Made by a program: the position numbers and the translations under genes
Assembly (NCBI RefSeq): GCF_034259325.1
Contig: NZ_JAXIVS010000003.1
Location: 310,001 to 374,000, forward strand
Direction of reading: 5' to 3'
DNA from: Hyalangium ruber
Lineage (GTDB): Bacteria > Myxococcota > Myxococcia > Myxococcales > Myxococcaceae
Length of the DNA stretch: 64,000 nt
Shown here: in pieces, positions 27,801 through 36,297 of the stretch
Layout of the letters: each line of letters opens with the position of its first letter
Numbering within the stretch: position 1 is the first letter of the stretch
Notes under the pieces: model-generated
Seen by the model: the letters and a program-made list of their open reading frames with translations, nothing else
What the model was told of the DNA's origin: nothing
Database searches by the model: none

Positions 27801-28671
27801 CCCCTTCACCACGGACCCGACGCCGTACCTCTTCCCCACCGAATCGACGCTGACGTACACGGCGCTGCGGGTGGAGGTGCCGGGCGAGGGCCCGGTGTGG
27901 GTGGACACCTCGATGCGCTTCGGCCCCTTCGGCCAGCTCCCCGAGACGGCCATGGGCGAGCGCGACGCGTACCTGCTGCCCGAGCCCGGACGGCCGCTGG
28001 AGAAGCTGAAGACGCCACCGCGCACGGAGCCTCCCGGCAAGAAGGTGCGGCTGGAGCTGGAGCTGAAGGCGGACGGGCAGCTCGTGGGCAAGGGCGAGGA
28101 GGTGTACTCGGGCTTCGAGGCGGCCAGCCTCGCCGAGGCCTTCGACGCGCTGTCGGCGGAGAACCGCCAGCAGGCGCTGCAGAACGCGGTGGCTCGCTAC
28201 TTCGGCGGCGCGGACCTCTCCTCCGTGAAGCTGGAGCACGCCGAGGAGGTGGGCGCGCCGTTCATCCTCAGCTACCAGCTCACCGTGCCGCGCTACGGCC
28301 GCCCCGAGGGGAACAAGCGCATCATGCTGGGGCCGGTGACGTTCCCGGCCATGCTCGGCCGGCGCTACGTGCAGCTCAGCTCCCGGGACACGCCCCTGTT
28401 CATCGACAACAGCGAGGCGAGCGACACCCAGGTGACCGTCACCCTGCCGGAGGGCTGGAAGCTCTCCGACCCCCAGCCGGAGCTGAAGGTGGACAGCGCC
28501 TTCGGCAGCTTCCGGCGCACGGAGAAGCAGGAGGGCCGGGTGCTCACCATCACCGAGTCGCTGCGCATGCCCCGCAACCGCATCCCCCCGAAGAGCTACG
28601 AGGCCTTCTCCAGCTTCGCCGGGGACGTGGACCTGCTGCAGACGCGGGACCTGGTGCTGCTCACTCCTTGA
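24892..28671 (+). CDS. Giant TPR/DUF3857/transglutaminase-like lipoprotein
   Basis: A 1259-residue exported protein. The signal ends in a lipobox LAGC (C20). Residues about 30-700 are TPR-like helical repeats, with a beta-rich insertion near 220-330. A DUF3857 domain follows (near 700-800: NRIHIIQKALE, VLALRTIKADGTVLEPENIEG, YVEVEYLL), then a transglutaminase-like domain and a C-terminal beta domain. In active relatives the transglutaminase Cys sits in a GDCKDKA-type motif; here the place reads DRGSRLMLL, so the nucleophile appears missing. Such proteins are periplasmic and may bind rather than cut peptides. The 3' end overlaps the convergent peptidase gene by 11 bases. Confidence 0.85.
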   Translation: MRTSRGFFALLALAVGLAGCPRRSPSATDVLETAAERAQQGSGEARTLALAGFHAYLVSGDDAGAQARFDAAVAKDPGDPYALMGQHLLARRAAAVDRALAAALELVARAPTHPLSVSAARYILDQVGTSPGMDELILQGTQKGLDAGATGETAQLLRGSRMGVFLVRGDKEAAAGVAREVGSATVATLVGPFSPYHVLSFDEATGAEKDGSLAGPFTGPYGALTPRTLLAPDGRHRLDGEPGEADVYLLAFDAEVPTEGLYLARSVSSSAHKVWVNGALLLDRRSFAQPESTVLGRAVRLPAGKYRFLVKLTKDNATGNVAFSLPRVDGRPSEVRFTAATGPAPSWAGGVPVVESVPLFYPTTESLAAALEEEAGGLLATFLAARDGMGRDPDGARRLLANVEESVQTAALLGLRAEIAAQDRTVPTKVSRGRATRDLEATLVKDPRNAAALLLRAELALNDSQPAAALEVLKSALEVAGPSSYAVHLLRARAAVALEVDAQAEESLSAALAAQPKLCEALGLRYSLARRRDAAAQMDQLITEFTGCPGALARAAEHSRQRGDTAAAAKAYVELLARNPGDLSTGAALANLYLTLRRYDDAAATLRELSKLWPRNALLLKRLADVREYAGAPDEALALREQALAIDGSDLSVRRAIARARTGKELLQDYAIDGKAAIAAYEASRGEEDSAAAYVLDAAAVQVFPGNTLVNRIHIIQKALEQSGIQEIAEVNIPNGAQVLALRTIKADGTVLEPENIEGKDAISLPGVNVGDYVEVEYLLQESARGPAQPGFTASAFYFQIANMPNNWATYTVVAPKGTGMRVDAHGIKVTPPEVKGDTEVFFHEARRVPPFIPEPEAPWANNEYLPFVVVGAGTMGQERLVAVYADAFLDRSKRSAEIEAFAHKASEGKKGMEALKTLHAAIMKRIPGRDLGLAQSAASTLAQDRGSRLMLLKASLEVLGIPARLVSIHPFTTDPTPYLFPTESTLTYTALRVEVPGEGPVWVDTSMRFGPFGQLPETAMGERDAYLLPEPGRPLEKLKTPPRTEPPGKKVRLELELKADGQLVGKGEEVYSGFEAASLAEAFDALSAENRQQALQNAVARYFGGADLSSVKLEHAEEVGAPFILSYQLTVPRYGRPEGNKRIMLGPVTFPAMLGRRYVQLSSRDTPLFIDNSEASDTQVTVTLPEGWKLSDPQPELKVDSAFGSFRRTEKQEGRVLTITESLRMPRNRIPPKSYEAFSSFAGDVDLLQTRDLVLLTP

Positions 28672-29746
28672 AGATGGCCACGTGGGGCGTGCCGTCCGCG
28701 CCCACATAGCCCCGGTACATGCCGGGGGAGTTGAACGGCATGGCGACGTTGCCCTGCGCGTCCATGGCGACGACGCCGCCCTCTCCCCCGGCCTTCACCA
28801 GCACGTCCATCACCACGGAGTGGGCGGCCTCCTGGAGCGGCAGCTCCAGGTACTCCAGGCGCGCGCAGATATCGCGGGCGACGGTGTAGCGGATGAAGTA
28901 CTCGCCATGGCCCGTGGCGGACACGCCGCAGCGCGCGTTGGCGTAGGTGCCGGCGCCGATGATGGGCGCGTCGCCCACCCGACCGTAGCGCTTGTTCGTC
29001 ATGCCGCCCGTGGAGGTGCCCGCGGCGAGGTTTCCAGCCTGGTCGAGCGCCACCGCGCCCACGGTGCCGAACTTCCCGTCCCAATGGGTTCCCGTGGAGC
29101 GCGAAGACGGCGCGGAGGCCTTCTCCTTCTCCAGCGCCTTCTGGAGCTGCTGCCAGCGCTCCTCGGTGCGGAAATACTCCGGTGGCACCAGCTCGATGCC
29201 CTGCGTCTTGGCGAAGGCCTCCGCCCCCTCGCCCACCATCATCACGTGCGGGGACTGCTCCATCACCCGCCGCGCCAGCGCGATGGGGTTCTTCACATGG
29301 TGGACGCCCGCGATGGAGCCCGCCCCCAGCGTGCGCCCGTCCATGATGGCGGCATCCAGCTCGTTCTGGCCGTCATGGTTGAAGACAGCGCCCTTGCCGG
29401 CATTGAAGAGGGGCGAGTCCTCCAGGATGCGGACAGCGGCGGTCACGGCGTCGAGGCTGGTGCCTCCCTGGGCGAGAATGGCATGGCCGGCCTGGAGCGC
29501 CTCGGCGAGCTTGGCGCGCACCTCCGCCTCGCGCTCGGGGGTGAGGTTCTCGCGGGAGATGACGCCCGCGCCGCCGTGGAGGACGAGGCCCCAGGCGGGC
29601 TTGCGCGCGGGAGCGGGCTCCGAGGCCAGGGCCGCCTCATCCCGCGCGGCGCCCTGCTGAGAGGCACAGCCCAGCGGCGACAGGGACAGCAGCGGGAGCA
29701 CGGCGGCGAGGAGCGCGCGGCGGACCGAGGGGGGCAGCGAGGGCAT
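28661..29746 (-). CDS. Isoaspartyl peptidase / type 2 L-asparaginase, lipoprotein form
   Basis: A 361-residue Ntn-hydrolase of the IaaA/EcAIII family. It removes beta-linked aspartyl residues from peptides or hydrolyses asparagine. Family signatures are LVLHGGAGVI near the start, SPLFNAGKGAVFN and ELDAAIMDG in the alpha-subunit region, the autocleavage site in GTVGAVALD where the Thr is the nucleophile of the mature beta subunit, and STGGMTNKRYGRVGDAPIIGAG. Unlike the cytoplasmic enzyme, this one has a signal with lipobox-like SPLGC, so it should act in the envelope. The ATG at 29746 has a GGAG site. The frame upstream is antisense to the DJ-1 gene and not used. Confidence 0.93.
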   Translation of the reverse strand: MPSLPPSVRRALLAAVLPLLSLSPLGCASQQGAARDEAALASEPAPARKPAWGLVLHGGAGVISRENLTPEREAEVRAKLAEALQAGHAILAQGGTSLDAVTAAVRILEDSPLFNAGKGAVFNHDGQNELDAAIMDGRTLGAGSIAGVHHVKNPIALARRVMEQSPHVMMVGEGAEAFAKTQGIELVPPEYFRTEERWQQLQKALEKEKASAPSSRSTGTHWDGKFGTVGAVALDQAGNLAAGTSTGGMTNKRYGRVGDAPIIGAGTYANARCGVSATGHGEYFIRYTVARDICARLEYLELPLQEAAHSVVMDVLVKAGGEGGVVAMDAQGNVAMPFNSPGMYRGYVGADGTPHVAIFKE

Positions 29747-29930
29747 GCGAGGCTCTCCGGAGGGGGCGCGCGGAGTGTCCCATCCCCCTTCTGAAGCTGA
29801 CACCCGAAATCGCCCCTCCCCCGGGGAGCACGCGGGCCCCCTGCCCGCCCGCCTCCTTTGCTCACCCGGAGCAGTACACAGAGTCAGCGAAGACTCCGAG
29901 CGAGCGGAGCGGACGAACGAGGAGACCGCG

Positions 29931-30599
29931 ATGGGCAAGAAGCTGAAGGGGCTTCGGGTGGCGGTGCTGGCGGCGGATGGCTTCGAGCAAGTGGAGCTGA
30001 CACGTCCGGTGAAGAAGCTGAAGAAAGAGGGCGCGACGATCGACATCGTCTCCATCCGCCCAGGCTCCATCCGGGGGATGAACCTCCTGCTGCCCGGGAA
30101 GAAGGTGCGCGTGGACACCACGCTCCGGGAGGTGAAGGCGGCCGACTATGACGCGCTGTTGCTGCCCGGCGGCTTCGTCAACCCGGACCTGCTGCGGCAG
30201 AGCACACTGGCGGTGGAGTTCGTCACGGACTTCGAGCGACTCGGCCGGCCCATCGCCGTCATCTGCCATGGCCCCTGGGTGCTCGCCTCGGCGGAGCTGG
30301 TGCGCGGGCGGCGACTCACCTCCTGGCCCGGCATCCGCGACGACATCCACAACGCGGGAGGCCTCTGGGAGGACGCGGCGGTGGTGCGAGATGAAAACTG
30401 GGTCTCCAGCCGGGGACCGCATGATCTGCCGGAGTTCGAGAAGGCCATGGTGGCCCTGTTCGCCGAGCACCTACCGGTGGAAGCCAAGACGCGTGTACCC
30501 GAGCGGCCATCCAAGCGCTGGCCTCGCTGGCTGGCGGGTGGCATGGCCCTCGCCGCGCTGCGCTATGGCCTCCGAGGGCGCAGGCTGATCGGCGCCTAG
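29931..30599 (+). CDS. DJ-1/PfpI-family protein (YhbO-like)
   Basis: A 222-residue protein of the type 1 glutamine-amidotransferase-like DJ-1/PfpI superfamily. Core motifs are VAVLAADGFEQVEL (with the conserved Glu), YDALLLPGGF and the nucleophile elbow VICHGPW, where the Cys is the active residue. LTSWPGIRDDIHNAGGLWED and RDENWVSSRGPHDLPEF match the YhbO/PfpI subgroup, linked to protein deglycation or stress protection. The last 35 residues form an extra basic segment with a possible membrane helix (WLAGGMALAALRYGL), which ordinary members lack. GGAG lies before the ATG; the gene diverges from the isoaspartyl peptidase gene. Confidence 0.9.
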   Translation: MGKKLKGLRVAVLAADGFEQVELTRPVKKLKKEGATIDIVSIRPGSIRGMNLLLPGKKVRVDTTLREVKAADYDALLLPGGFVNPDLLRQSTLAVEFVTDFERLGRPIAVICHGPWVLASAELVRGRRLTSWPGIRDDIHNAGGLWEDAAVVRDENWVSSRGPHDLPEFEKAMVALFAEHLPVEAKTRVPERPSKRWPRWLAGGMALAALRYGLRGRRLIGA

Positions 30600-30726
30600 C
30601 CTGGGAAGTACCCTCACGGGTAGCCCTCCGGGTGAGTTCACATTGCCCTACGCCAGGGGGCGGGCTGATCCGGGAGACAGGCTCACATCTGCCTCCCTCC
30701 GCTCCGATCCTTCGGATAAATGGGCT

Positions 30727-30756
30727 TTGAAGATGCTGTCGGCTTCTGGACACAAT
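30727..30756 (+). promoter_or_regulatory. Possible promoter of the two-kinase operon
   Basis: TTGAAG (30727-30732) and CACAAT (30751-30756) are spaced by 18 bases in the AT-richer part of the 212-base gap before the histidine kinase gene. Five and four of six consensus bases match. This is the best candidate in the gap, but not compelling. Confidence 0.35.
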
Positions 30757-30811
30757 AGATCCAGCAAGGTCGGGCGACGGGGTTGCGCCCCACAGGGACA
30801 CGCATCGGATC

Positions 30812-32734
30812 ATGGCGAGCACGAGTCCGTCCGAAATGAGGCACCCAATCGCCGGATTTCCGAAGCCCCGAGAGCCCAGAGCGCCGCACGTAGCGGCCCG
30901 CGCGGGGTTCTTCGCGCGGCTGGACAAGCTGCTCTCGGAGCCGCTGCGCAACGCGCCTCCCTCGGAGCTCATCCGCAACCGCATCATGGCCGGCGCGGCG
31001 CTCTTCCTGTTCCTGAGCACCGTGCTGTACATCCTCACCCATCCCTTCACGCCGAAGCTGGCGCCCACGCTCTTCGCGAACCTGGGCTACCTGAGCACGC
31101 TGGTGGTGCTGCGCAGGGCCCGTACCCACCATGCGCCGGCGCGGCTGCTGTTCCTGGTGCTGTGCCTGGGCCTCTTCGGCTCCGTCTTCGTGTCCGAAAG
31201 CCCCCTGGGCAGCATCCATGCCGCGACCATGCTGCTGCCGGCGCTCGCCGTGTACCTGCTGGGGCCGCGCTGGGGGTTCGCCATGACACTGCTGGTCATC
31301 GGCGTCCTCGGCATCCTCCACCCGCTCTATTACACCTCCGTCCACAGCGGTCCCCTCTTCCTGCCCCGCGAGGAGATCTGGCCCCTGCACATCGCCGCCT
31401 CGGTCTCGTTCGTGGGCGCGTGGGGCCTGGGCGCGCTGCACAGCACGGCGCGGCGCTCGGTTCAGGAGTCACTCGAACAGACGCTCCAGGAGCTGCGCGA
31501 CAGTGAGAGCAAGCTCAGCAGCGTCATCGAGAGCACCGGGGACGTGGTCATCTCGATGGACCCCCAGGGGCGCGTGTTGACCGCCAACTCGGCGGCGAAG
31601 CAGCTCTATCTCCAGTACTTTGGCAAGCCGATCGAGGTGGGGGTCCCCCTCTTCGAGCCGGCGCCGCCAGCGCTGCGCGAGCTGTGGGAGCAGCGGATCG
31701 CCCAGGTATGCGCCGGCGAGCGCCTCCACGTCGAGGAGGAGAGCGAGCACCAGGGGGTTCGCGTCGTGGTGGACGTTCGCGCCCACCCCCTCCACGGCGC
31801 GGACGGGCGGCTCATGGGGCTGACGCTCTTCTCCCGCGACATCACCGCCCGCAAGCAGGCCGAGAACCGGCTGGGAGAGATGCACCGCACCCTGGTGGAT
31901 GTCTCGCGCCAGGCGGGCATGGCCGAGGTGGCCACCGGCGTGCTCCACAACGTGGGCAACACCCTCAACAGCGTCAACATCTCCACCAGCCTGCTCGCGG
32001 AGATGCTGGGCAAATCTCGCGTCGTCAGCCTGGCCAAGGCCACCCAACTGCTGCGCGAGCACGGCGCCGACATGAGCACCTTCCTCTCCAGCGATCCGCA
32101 GGGCCAGAAGCTGCCGGCCTACTTCATCGCCCTCTCGGAGCACCTGCTCGAGGAGCGCGACACGATGAGCAAGGAGCTGGTCTCGCTCACCCAGAGCGTG
32201 GACCACATCAAGTCCATCATCAGCATGCAGCAGAAGCACGCGCGCACGGCGGGGTCCATCGAGCAGCTCGCCGTGCCCCAGCTCATCGACGAGGCGCTGC
32301 GCCTGCACGCCGTCTCGTTCGAGCGCATGGGCATCCTCATCGAGCGGGAGTACGCTGCCGTGCCCCCCATCCTCGTCGACCGGCACAAGCTGCTGCAGAT
32401 CCTCATCAACCTGCTGAGCAACGCCCGCCACGCGCTGGTGGACAGCGGCAGGCAGGACAAGCGCATGACCATCCGCATCCGGCTCTCCCCCGACGCTCAG
32501 CGCCTGCTCATCGAGGTGGCGGACAACGGCGTGGGCATTGCCCCGGAGCACACCGAACGCCTCTTCACCCAGGGGTTTACCACCAAGAAGACGGGCCACG
32601 GGTTCGGCCTGCACATCAGCTCCCTGGCCGCCACGGAGATGAAGGGTCGCCTCTCTTGTACCAGCCCGGGACCCGGCCAAGGTGCTACCTTTACCCTCGA
32701 GTTGCCTGTGGCGGGCGAGGAGGCCACGTCGTGA
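30812..32734 (+). CDS. Membrane histidine kinase with PAS domain
   Basis: A 640-residue kinase. Residues about 65-220 hold roughly six hydrophobic helices, a MASE-like membrane sensor block. A PAS domain follows (about 235-345: LSSVIESTGDVVISMDPQGRVLTAN ... RDITARKQAE). The phosphoacceptor helix is the variant HNVGNTLNSVNIS rather than the common HE-type H-box. The ATPase domain has NLLSNARHAL, VADNGVGI and GHGFGLHIS. The GTGA overlap with the next gene couples it to a receiver-kinase hybrid, so a phosphorelay between the two is likely. The ligand sensed by the membrane block is unknown. Confidence 0.9.
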   Translation: MASTSPSEMRHPIAGFPKPREPRAPHVAARAGFFARLDKLLSEPLRNAPPSELIRNRIMAGAALFLFLSTVLYILTHPFTPKLAPTLFANLGYLSTLVVLRRARTHHAPARLLFLVLCLGLFGSVFVSESPLGSIHAATMLLPALAVYLLGPRWGFAMTLLVIGVLGILHPLYYTSVHSGPLFLPREEIWPLHIAASVSFVGAWGLGALHSTARRSVQESLEQTLQELRDSESKLSSVIESTGDVVISMDPQGRVLTANSAAKQLYLQYFGKPIEVGVPLFEPAPPALRELWEQRIAQVCAGERLHVEEESEHQGVRVVVDVRAHPLHGADGRLMGLTLFSRDITARKQAENRLGEMHRTLVDVSRQAGMAEVATGVLHNVGNTLNSVNISTSLLAEMLGKSRVVSLAKATQLLREHGADMSTFLSSDPQGQKLPAYFIALSEHLLEERDTMSKELVSLTQSVDHIKSIISMQQKHARTAGSIEQLAVPQLIDEALRLHAVSFERMGILIEREYAAVPPILVDRHKLLQILINLLSNARHALVDSGRQDKRMTIRIRLSPDAQRLLIEVADNGVGIAPEHTERLFTQGFTTKKTGHGFGLHISSLAATEMKGRLSCTSPGPGQGATFTLELPVAGEEATS

Positions 32735-34047
32735 GCACACCTGCGTCCCCCAACCGTCGCATCCTCGTGGTGGATGACAACCGGACCATCCACCAGGATT
32801 TTCGGAAGATCCTCTGTCCGCCCACCGCCAACGACTCGCTGGACGCGATGGAGGCCGACCTCTTCGGGCAGACCGAGGCGAGCGCCCGGCTCCCGGGCTT
32901 CGAGGTGGACTCGGCCTACCAGGGCGAGGAGGCGCTGCTGCTGTCGCGCAACGCCCGCGAGCAGGGCCGCCCCTATGCAGTGGCCTTCGTCGACATCCGC
33001 ATGCCGCCCGGCATCGACGGCGTGGAGACCACCTCGCGTCTCTGGAAGGATGACCCGGACATCCAGGTCGTCATCTGCTCGGCCTACGCCGACTACTCCT
33101 GGGAGGAGATGATGCAGCGGCTGGGCCTCAGCCAGCGCCTGCTCATCCTCCGAAAGCCCTTCGACGGCATCGAAGTACGTCAGCTCGCCTACGCGCTCAC
33201 GGAGAAGTGGGAGCTGCTGCACCGCAGCCAGCTGCGCATGGAGGATCTGGCCCGGGCCGTCGACGAGCGCACCCGCCAGCTCGCCGCCGCCCACGCCCAG
33301 ATTACCCAGCACCAGCGCCTGAAGGCCCTGGGGCGCCTGTCGGGAGCCCTGGCGCACGAAATCAACAACCCGCTGAGCTTCATCCTGGCCAACCTCGGCT
33401 ACCTGCGCTCGGCGCTGGAGGGCAGCCCGCCGCACCTGGGCCCCGCCGAGGTACAGGAGCTGCGCGAGGTCTGCGCCGAGTCCACGGAGGGCGCCGAGCG
33501 CATCCGCCGCATCATCCAGAACATCAAGCTCTTCTCCCGGCTGGACGACGCGCCGCCCACGCGGGTGGACGTACACGAGGTGCTGGAGCAGGCCCTGGGT
33601 GAGGCGCGCAACGAGCTGGGGCCCAACGTACAGGTGGTGCGCGAGTTCCAGGCCATTCCCCGCGTACACGCCAGCGAGACGGGCTTGCAGCAGGTGTTCT
33701 TCGGCCTGCTGGCCAACGCCGCCCAGGCCCTCAAGGAGAGCCCGCAGCCCCGGGTGCGCATCTCCACCTATCTGCAGGAGGACGGCCGCGTGGCCGTGGA
33801 GGTGCAGGACAACGGCAAGGGCATCGCCGCCGAGCACGTCAACCGCATCTTCGAGCCCTTCTTCACCACCAAGCGCATGGGCTCGAGCAGCGGCCTGGGC
33901 CTGAGCGTCTGCTACGGCATCGTCTCCGGCCTGGGGGGTGACATCACCGTCGACAGCGCCCCCGGCCAGGGCGCCACCTTCCGGGTGTTGCTGCCCCAGG
34001 CGCCCGCCCCGGAGCACCTGACGCCGCTGCCCGTGCGCATTCCCTGA
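32731..34047 (+). CDS. Hybrid receiver-histidine kinase
   Basis: A 438-residue soluble protein. An N-terminal receiver-like domain (about 10-150; acidic start VVDDNRTIHQDF, phosphoacceptor D in FVDIRMPPGIDG, later K in ILRKPF) precedes a coiled-coil linker and a kinase core with H-box ALAHEINNPLSFI, N-box LLANAAQALK, G1 VQDNGKGI and G2 SSGLGLSVCYGI. The receiver is longer than usual, with an insertion of about 30 residues after the first strand (PPTANDSLDAMEADLFGQ). It starts with GTG within the stop of the upstream kinase gene. The arrangement suggests that the first kinase phosphorylates this receiver, which controls the second kinase. Confidence 0.88.
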   Translation: MSTPASPNRRILVVDDNRTIHQDFRKILCPPTANDSLDAMEADLFGQTEASARLPGFEVDSAYQGEEALLLSRNAREQGRPYAVAFVDIRMPPGIDGVETTSRLWKDDPDIQVVICSAYADYSWEEMMQRLGLSQRLLILRKPFDGIEVRQLAYALTEKWELLHRSQLRMEDLARAVDERTRQLAAAHAQITQHQRLKALGRLSGALAHEINNPLSFILANLGYLRSALEGSPPHLGPAEVQELREVCAESTEGAERIRRIIQNIKLFSRLDDAPPTRVDVHEVLEQALGEARNELGPNVQVVREFQAIPRVHASETGLQQVFFGLLANAAQALKESPQPRVRISTYLQEDGRVAVEVQDNGKGIAAEHVNRIFEPFFTTKRMGSSSGLGLSVCYGIVSGLGGDITVDSAPGQGATFRVLLPQAPAPEHLTPLPVRIP

Positions 34048-34054
34048 GCGCGGC

Positions 34055-34609
34055 TCACATCCAGCCGAGCTCGAGCCGCGCCACCTCGGACATGCGGCTC
34101 TGGTCCCAGGCGGGCTCCCAGACGAGCTCCACGTGGGCCTCCTTCACGCCGGGCACGCTGAGCACCTTCTGGCGCACGTCCTCCTGAAGGACGGGCCCCA
34201 TGCCGCAGCCGGGCGCCGTCACCGTCATCTGGATGTCCACCTTGTGCCCGCCCTCCGGCAGCGGGGTGGCCTGACACTGGTACACCAGCCCCAGCTCGAC
34301 GATGTTCACGGGGATCTCCGGGTCGTACACCGTCCGGAGCTGCTCCCAGACGCGCTCCTCCTCGAAGGGCGCGTCGGCGCTCGCCTCGGCGGCGGGCGTC
34401 TTGGGCTGCTCGACATACTCCTCGCCCAACACGGCCGCGTCCTTGGCGGCGATGCGCAGCAACTGCCCGTTGGAGATGGCCTGCACGGTGACGTTGCCAC
34501 CCAGCGTCTGCATCACCCGCAGGTCCGTGCCCGCCGGGACCATGACCCGGTCGCCGCTGGGAATCAGCGTCGCCTCGCACTCGCGCTCCAGAACCACCAT
34601 CCCTCGCAT
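34055..34609 (-). CDS. sufT: SufT, MIP18/DUF59-type Fe-S maturation factor
   Basis: A 184-residue protein. The last 105 residues are a MIP18/DUF59 domain (WEQLRTVYDPEIPVNIVELGLVY, then MTVTAPGCGMGPVLQEDVRQKVLSVPGV), with the conserved Cys in APGCGMG that is thought to hold or transfer an Fe-S cluster. The first 75 residues match the extra N-terminal domain of SufT proteins. It is the last gene of the suf operon, 9 bases after sufU, as in many Gram-positive and other operons. It should help in late steps of [4Fe-4S] protein maturation in the cytoplasm. Confidence 0.9.
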   Translation of the reverse strand: MRGMVVLERECEATLIPSGDRVMVPAGTDLRVMQTLGGNVTVQAISNGQLLRIAAKDAAVLGEEYVEQPKTPAAEASADAPFEEERVWEQLRTVYDPEIPVNIVELGLVYQCQATPLPEGGHKVDIQMTVTAPGCGMGPVLQEDVRQKVLSVPGVKEAHVELVWEPAWDQSRMSEVARLELGWM

Positions 34610-34618
34610 GGGCCCTCC

Positions 34619-35071
34619 CTACTCCGTGGAGACCGACTCCGCCTCACCGCGGAGCGCCGCGCGCAGCGTGTGCCACGCGAGGCTCGCGCACTTCACTCGC
34701 GCGGGGAATTCACTCACTCCGGACAGCACCGCCAGCTTGCCCAGCGCCTCGGTGTCCACCTCGGCGGGGCCTTCCGTCACCAGCTTGTGGACCTGCTCGA
34801 AGAGCCGTTCGGCCTCCTCGCGCGTCTTGTCCTTCACCGCCCCCGTCATCAGCGAGGCGGAGGCGCGCGAGATGGCGCACCCCTGCCCCTGGAAGCCGAT
34901 GTCGCGGATGACGTCGCCCTCCACCTTCACCGTCACGGTGAGCTGATCTCCGCACAGGGGGTTGTGGCCCAGGGCCTTGCCGTTGGCGCCCTCCACCTCG
35001 CGGAAGTTGCGCGGGCGCTTGCCGTGGTCCAGCACCACCTCCTGGTAGAGGTCCTGCAAATCAGAGCTCAT
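34619..35071 (-). CDS. sufU: SufU, Fe-S assembly sulfur acceptor
   Basis: A 150-residue IscU/SufU-fold protein. The three conserved cysteines are visible in NPLCGDQL, GQGCAISRASASLM and RVKCASLAWHTL; the spacing after the second Cys (the SufU-type insertion of about 20 residues) marks it as SufU rather than IscU. SufU is a zinc-bound sulfur acceptor that takes persulfide from SufS. The ATG lies within the stop of sufS (ATGA). The in-frame codons further upstream overlap sufS and are not used. Confidence 0.93.
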   Translation of the reverse strand: MSSDLQDLYQEVVLDHGKRPRNFREVEGANGKALGHNPLCGDQLTVTVKVEGDVIRDIGFQGQGCAISRASASLMTGAVKDKTREEAERLFEQVHKLVTEGPAEVDTEALGKLAVLSGVSEFPARVKCASLAWHTLRAALRGEAESVSTE

Positions 35072-36297
35072 CCGAACACCTCCCGCACCTTGTGGAGCGC
35101 CCGCACGAGCGCGTCCACGTCCTCTCGCGTGTTGTAGAGCGCCAGCGACGCCCGCACGGTGGCGGCCACGCCGAAGCACTGCATGAGCGGCTGGGCGCAG
35201 TGGTGGCCCGAGCGGACGGCCACGCCCTCGCGGTCCAGGATGGTGCCGATGTCGTGCGGGTGGACCTCCTCCATCACGAAGGACACCACCCCCGAGCGCT
35301 CGCGCGCCTTGCCCAGCACGCGCACGCCCGGCACGCCCTCCACCGCCTGCTCCGCGTAGGCCAACAGCTCCCGGTCATGGGCGGCGATGGCCTGCATGCC
35401 CACCCCTTCCAGGTAATCGATGGCGGCGCCAAGCCCCACCGCGCCCGCGACGTCCGGCGTGCCCGCCTCGAAGCGGTAGGGCACGCGGTTGTAGATCGTC
35501 TTCTCCAGCGTGACGGAGAGGATCATGTCCCCGCCGCCCTGGTACGGGGGCATCGTCTCCAGCAGCGCCTTCTTCCCGTAGAGCACGCCGATGCCCATGG
35601 GGCCGAAGAGCTTGTGGCCGGAGAAGGCGTAGAAGTCGCAGTCCAGCTCCTGCACATCCACCGGGAAGTGCGTCACCGCCTGGGCTCCGTCCACCAGCAC
35701 GGGGATGCCCTTCTCGTGCGCGCGGCGGATGAGCTCCTTGACGGGAACCACCGAGCCCAGCGCGTTGGAGACGTGCGTCACCGCCAGGATGCGGGTGCGC
35801 GGGGTGAGCAGCGCGTCGAGCTTGTCGAGCACCAGGTCTCCATGCGCATCCACCGGGACCTGCCGCAGGGTAGCGCCCTGCTGCTCGCACAGCATCTGCC
35901 AGGGGACGATGTTGGCGTGGTGCTCCAGCGCGGTGATGAGCACCTCGTCGCCCGGGCCCACGTTCTTGCGGCCGAAGGTCTGCGCCACCAGGTTGATGGC
36001 CTCCGTGGTGCCTCGCACGAAGACGATCTCCTTCACGTCCTTGGCGTGGAGGAAGCGGCGCACCTTCTCCCGCGCGCCCTCGAAGGCCGAGGTGGCTCGC
36101 TCGGAGAGGGTATGGACGCCCCGGTGTACGTTGGCGTTGTCGTGCAGGTAGAAGTGGCTGATGGCGTCGATGACCGCCTTCGGCTTCTGGGCGGAGGCGG
36201 CGCTGTCCAGGTACACGAGCCTCCGGCCCCGTACCTCCTGATTGAGGATGGGGAAGTCCTCGCGCACCTTCTCGGCACTGAATCCCGTCTGGCTCAT
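35068..36297 (-). CDS. sufS: SufS cysteine desulfurase
   Basis: A 409-residue PLP enzyme of the group II (SufS/CsdA) desulfurases. It releases sulfur from cysteine as an enzyme persulfide. Visible motifs: LVYLDSAASAQKP at the start, NVHRGVHTLSERAT, ALEHHANIVPW, DGAQAVTHFPVDV, the PLP lysine in FYAFSGHKLFGPMGIG, and the catalytic cysteine in VRSGHHCAQPLM. Length fits the family (about 405). It overlaps sufD upstream and sufU downstream by four bases each, so the three are translationally coupled. Confidence 0.96.
   Translation of the reverse strand: MSQTGFSAEKVREDFPILNQEVRGRRLVYLDSAASAQKPKAVIDAISHFYLHDNANVHRGVHTLSERATSAFEGAREKVRRFLHAKDVKEIVFVRGTTEAINLVAQTFGRKNVGPGDEVLITALEHHANIVPWQMLCEQQGATLRQVPVDAHGDLVLDKLDALLTPRTRILAVTHVSNALGSVVPVKELIRRAHEKGIPVLVDGAQAVTHFPVDVQELDCDFYAFSGHKLFGPMGIGVLYGKKALLETMPPYQGGGDMILSVTLEKTIYNRVPYRFEAGTPDVAGAVGLGAAIDYLEGVGMQAIAAHDRELLAYAEQAVEGVPGVRVLGKARERSGVVSFVMEEVHPHDIGTILDREGVAVRSGHHCAQPLMQCFGVAATVRASLALYNTREDVDALVRALHKVREVFG

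Noticed and set aside
24652-28707. A 1351-codon open frame on the minus strand, antisense to the DUF3857 lipoprotein gene.
   Set aside because: It mirrors the G/C-rich third positions of the real gene; the translation is His/Arg/Gly/Leu low complexity without domains, signal or ribosome site.
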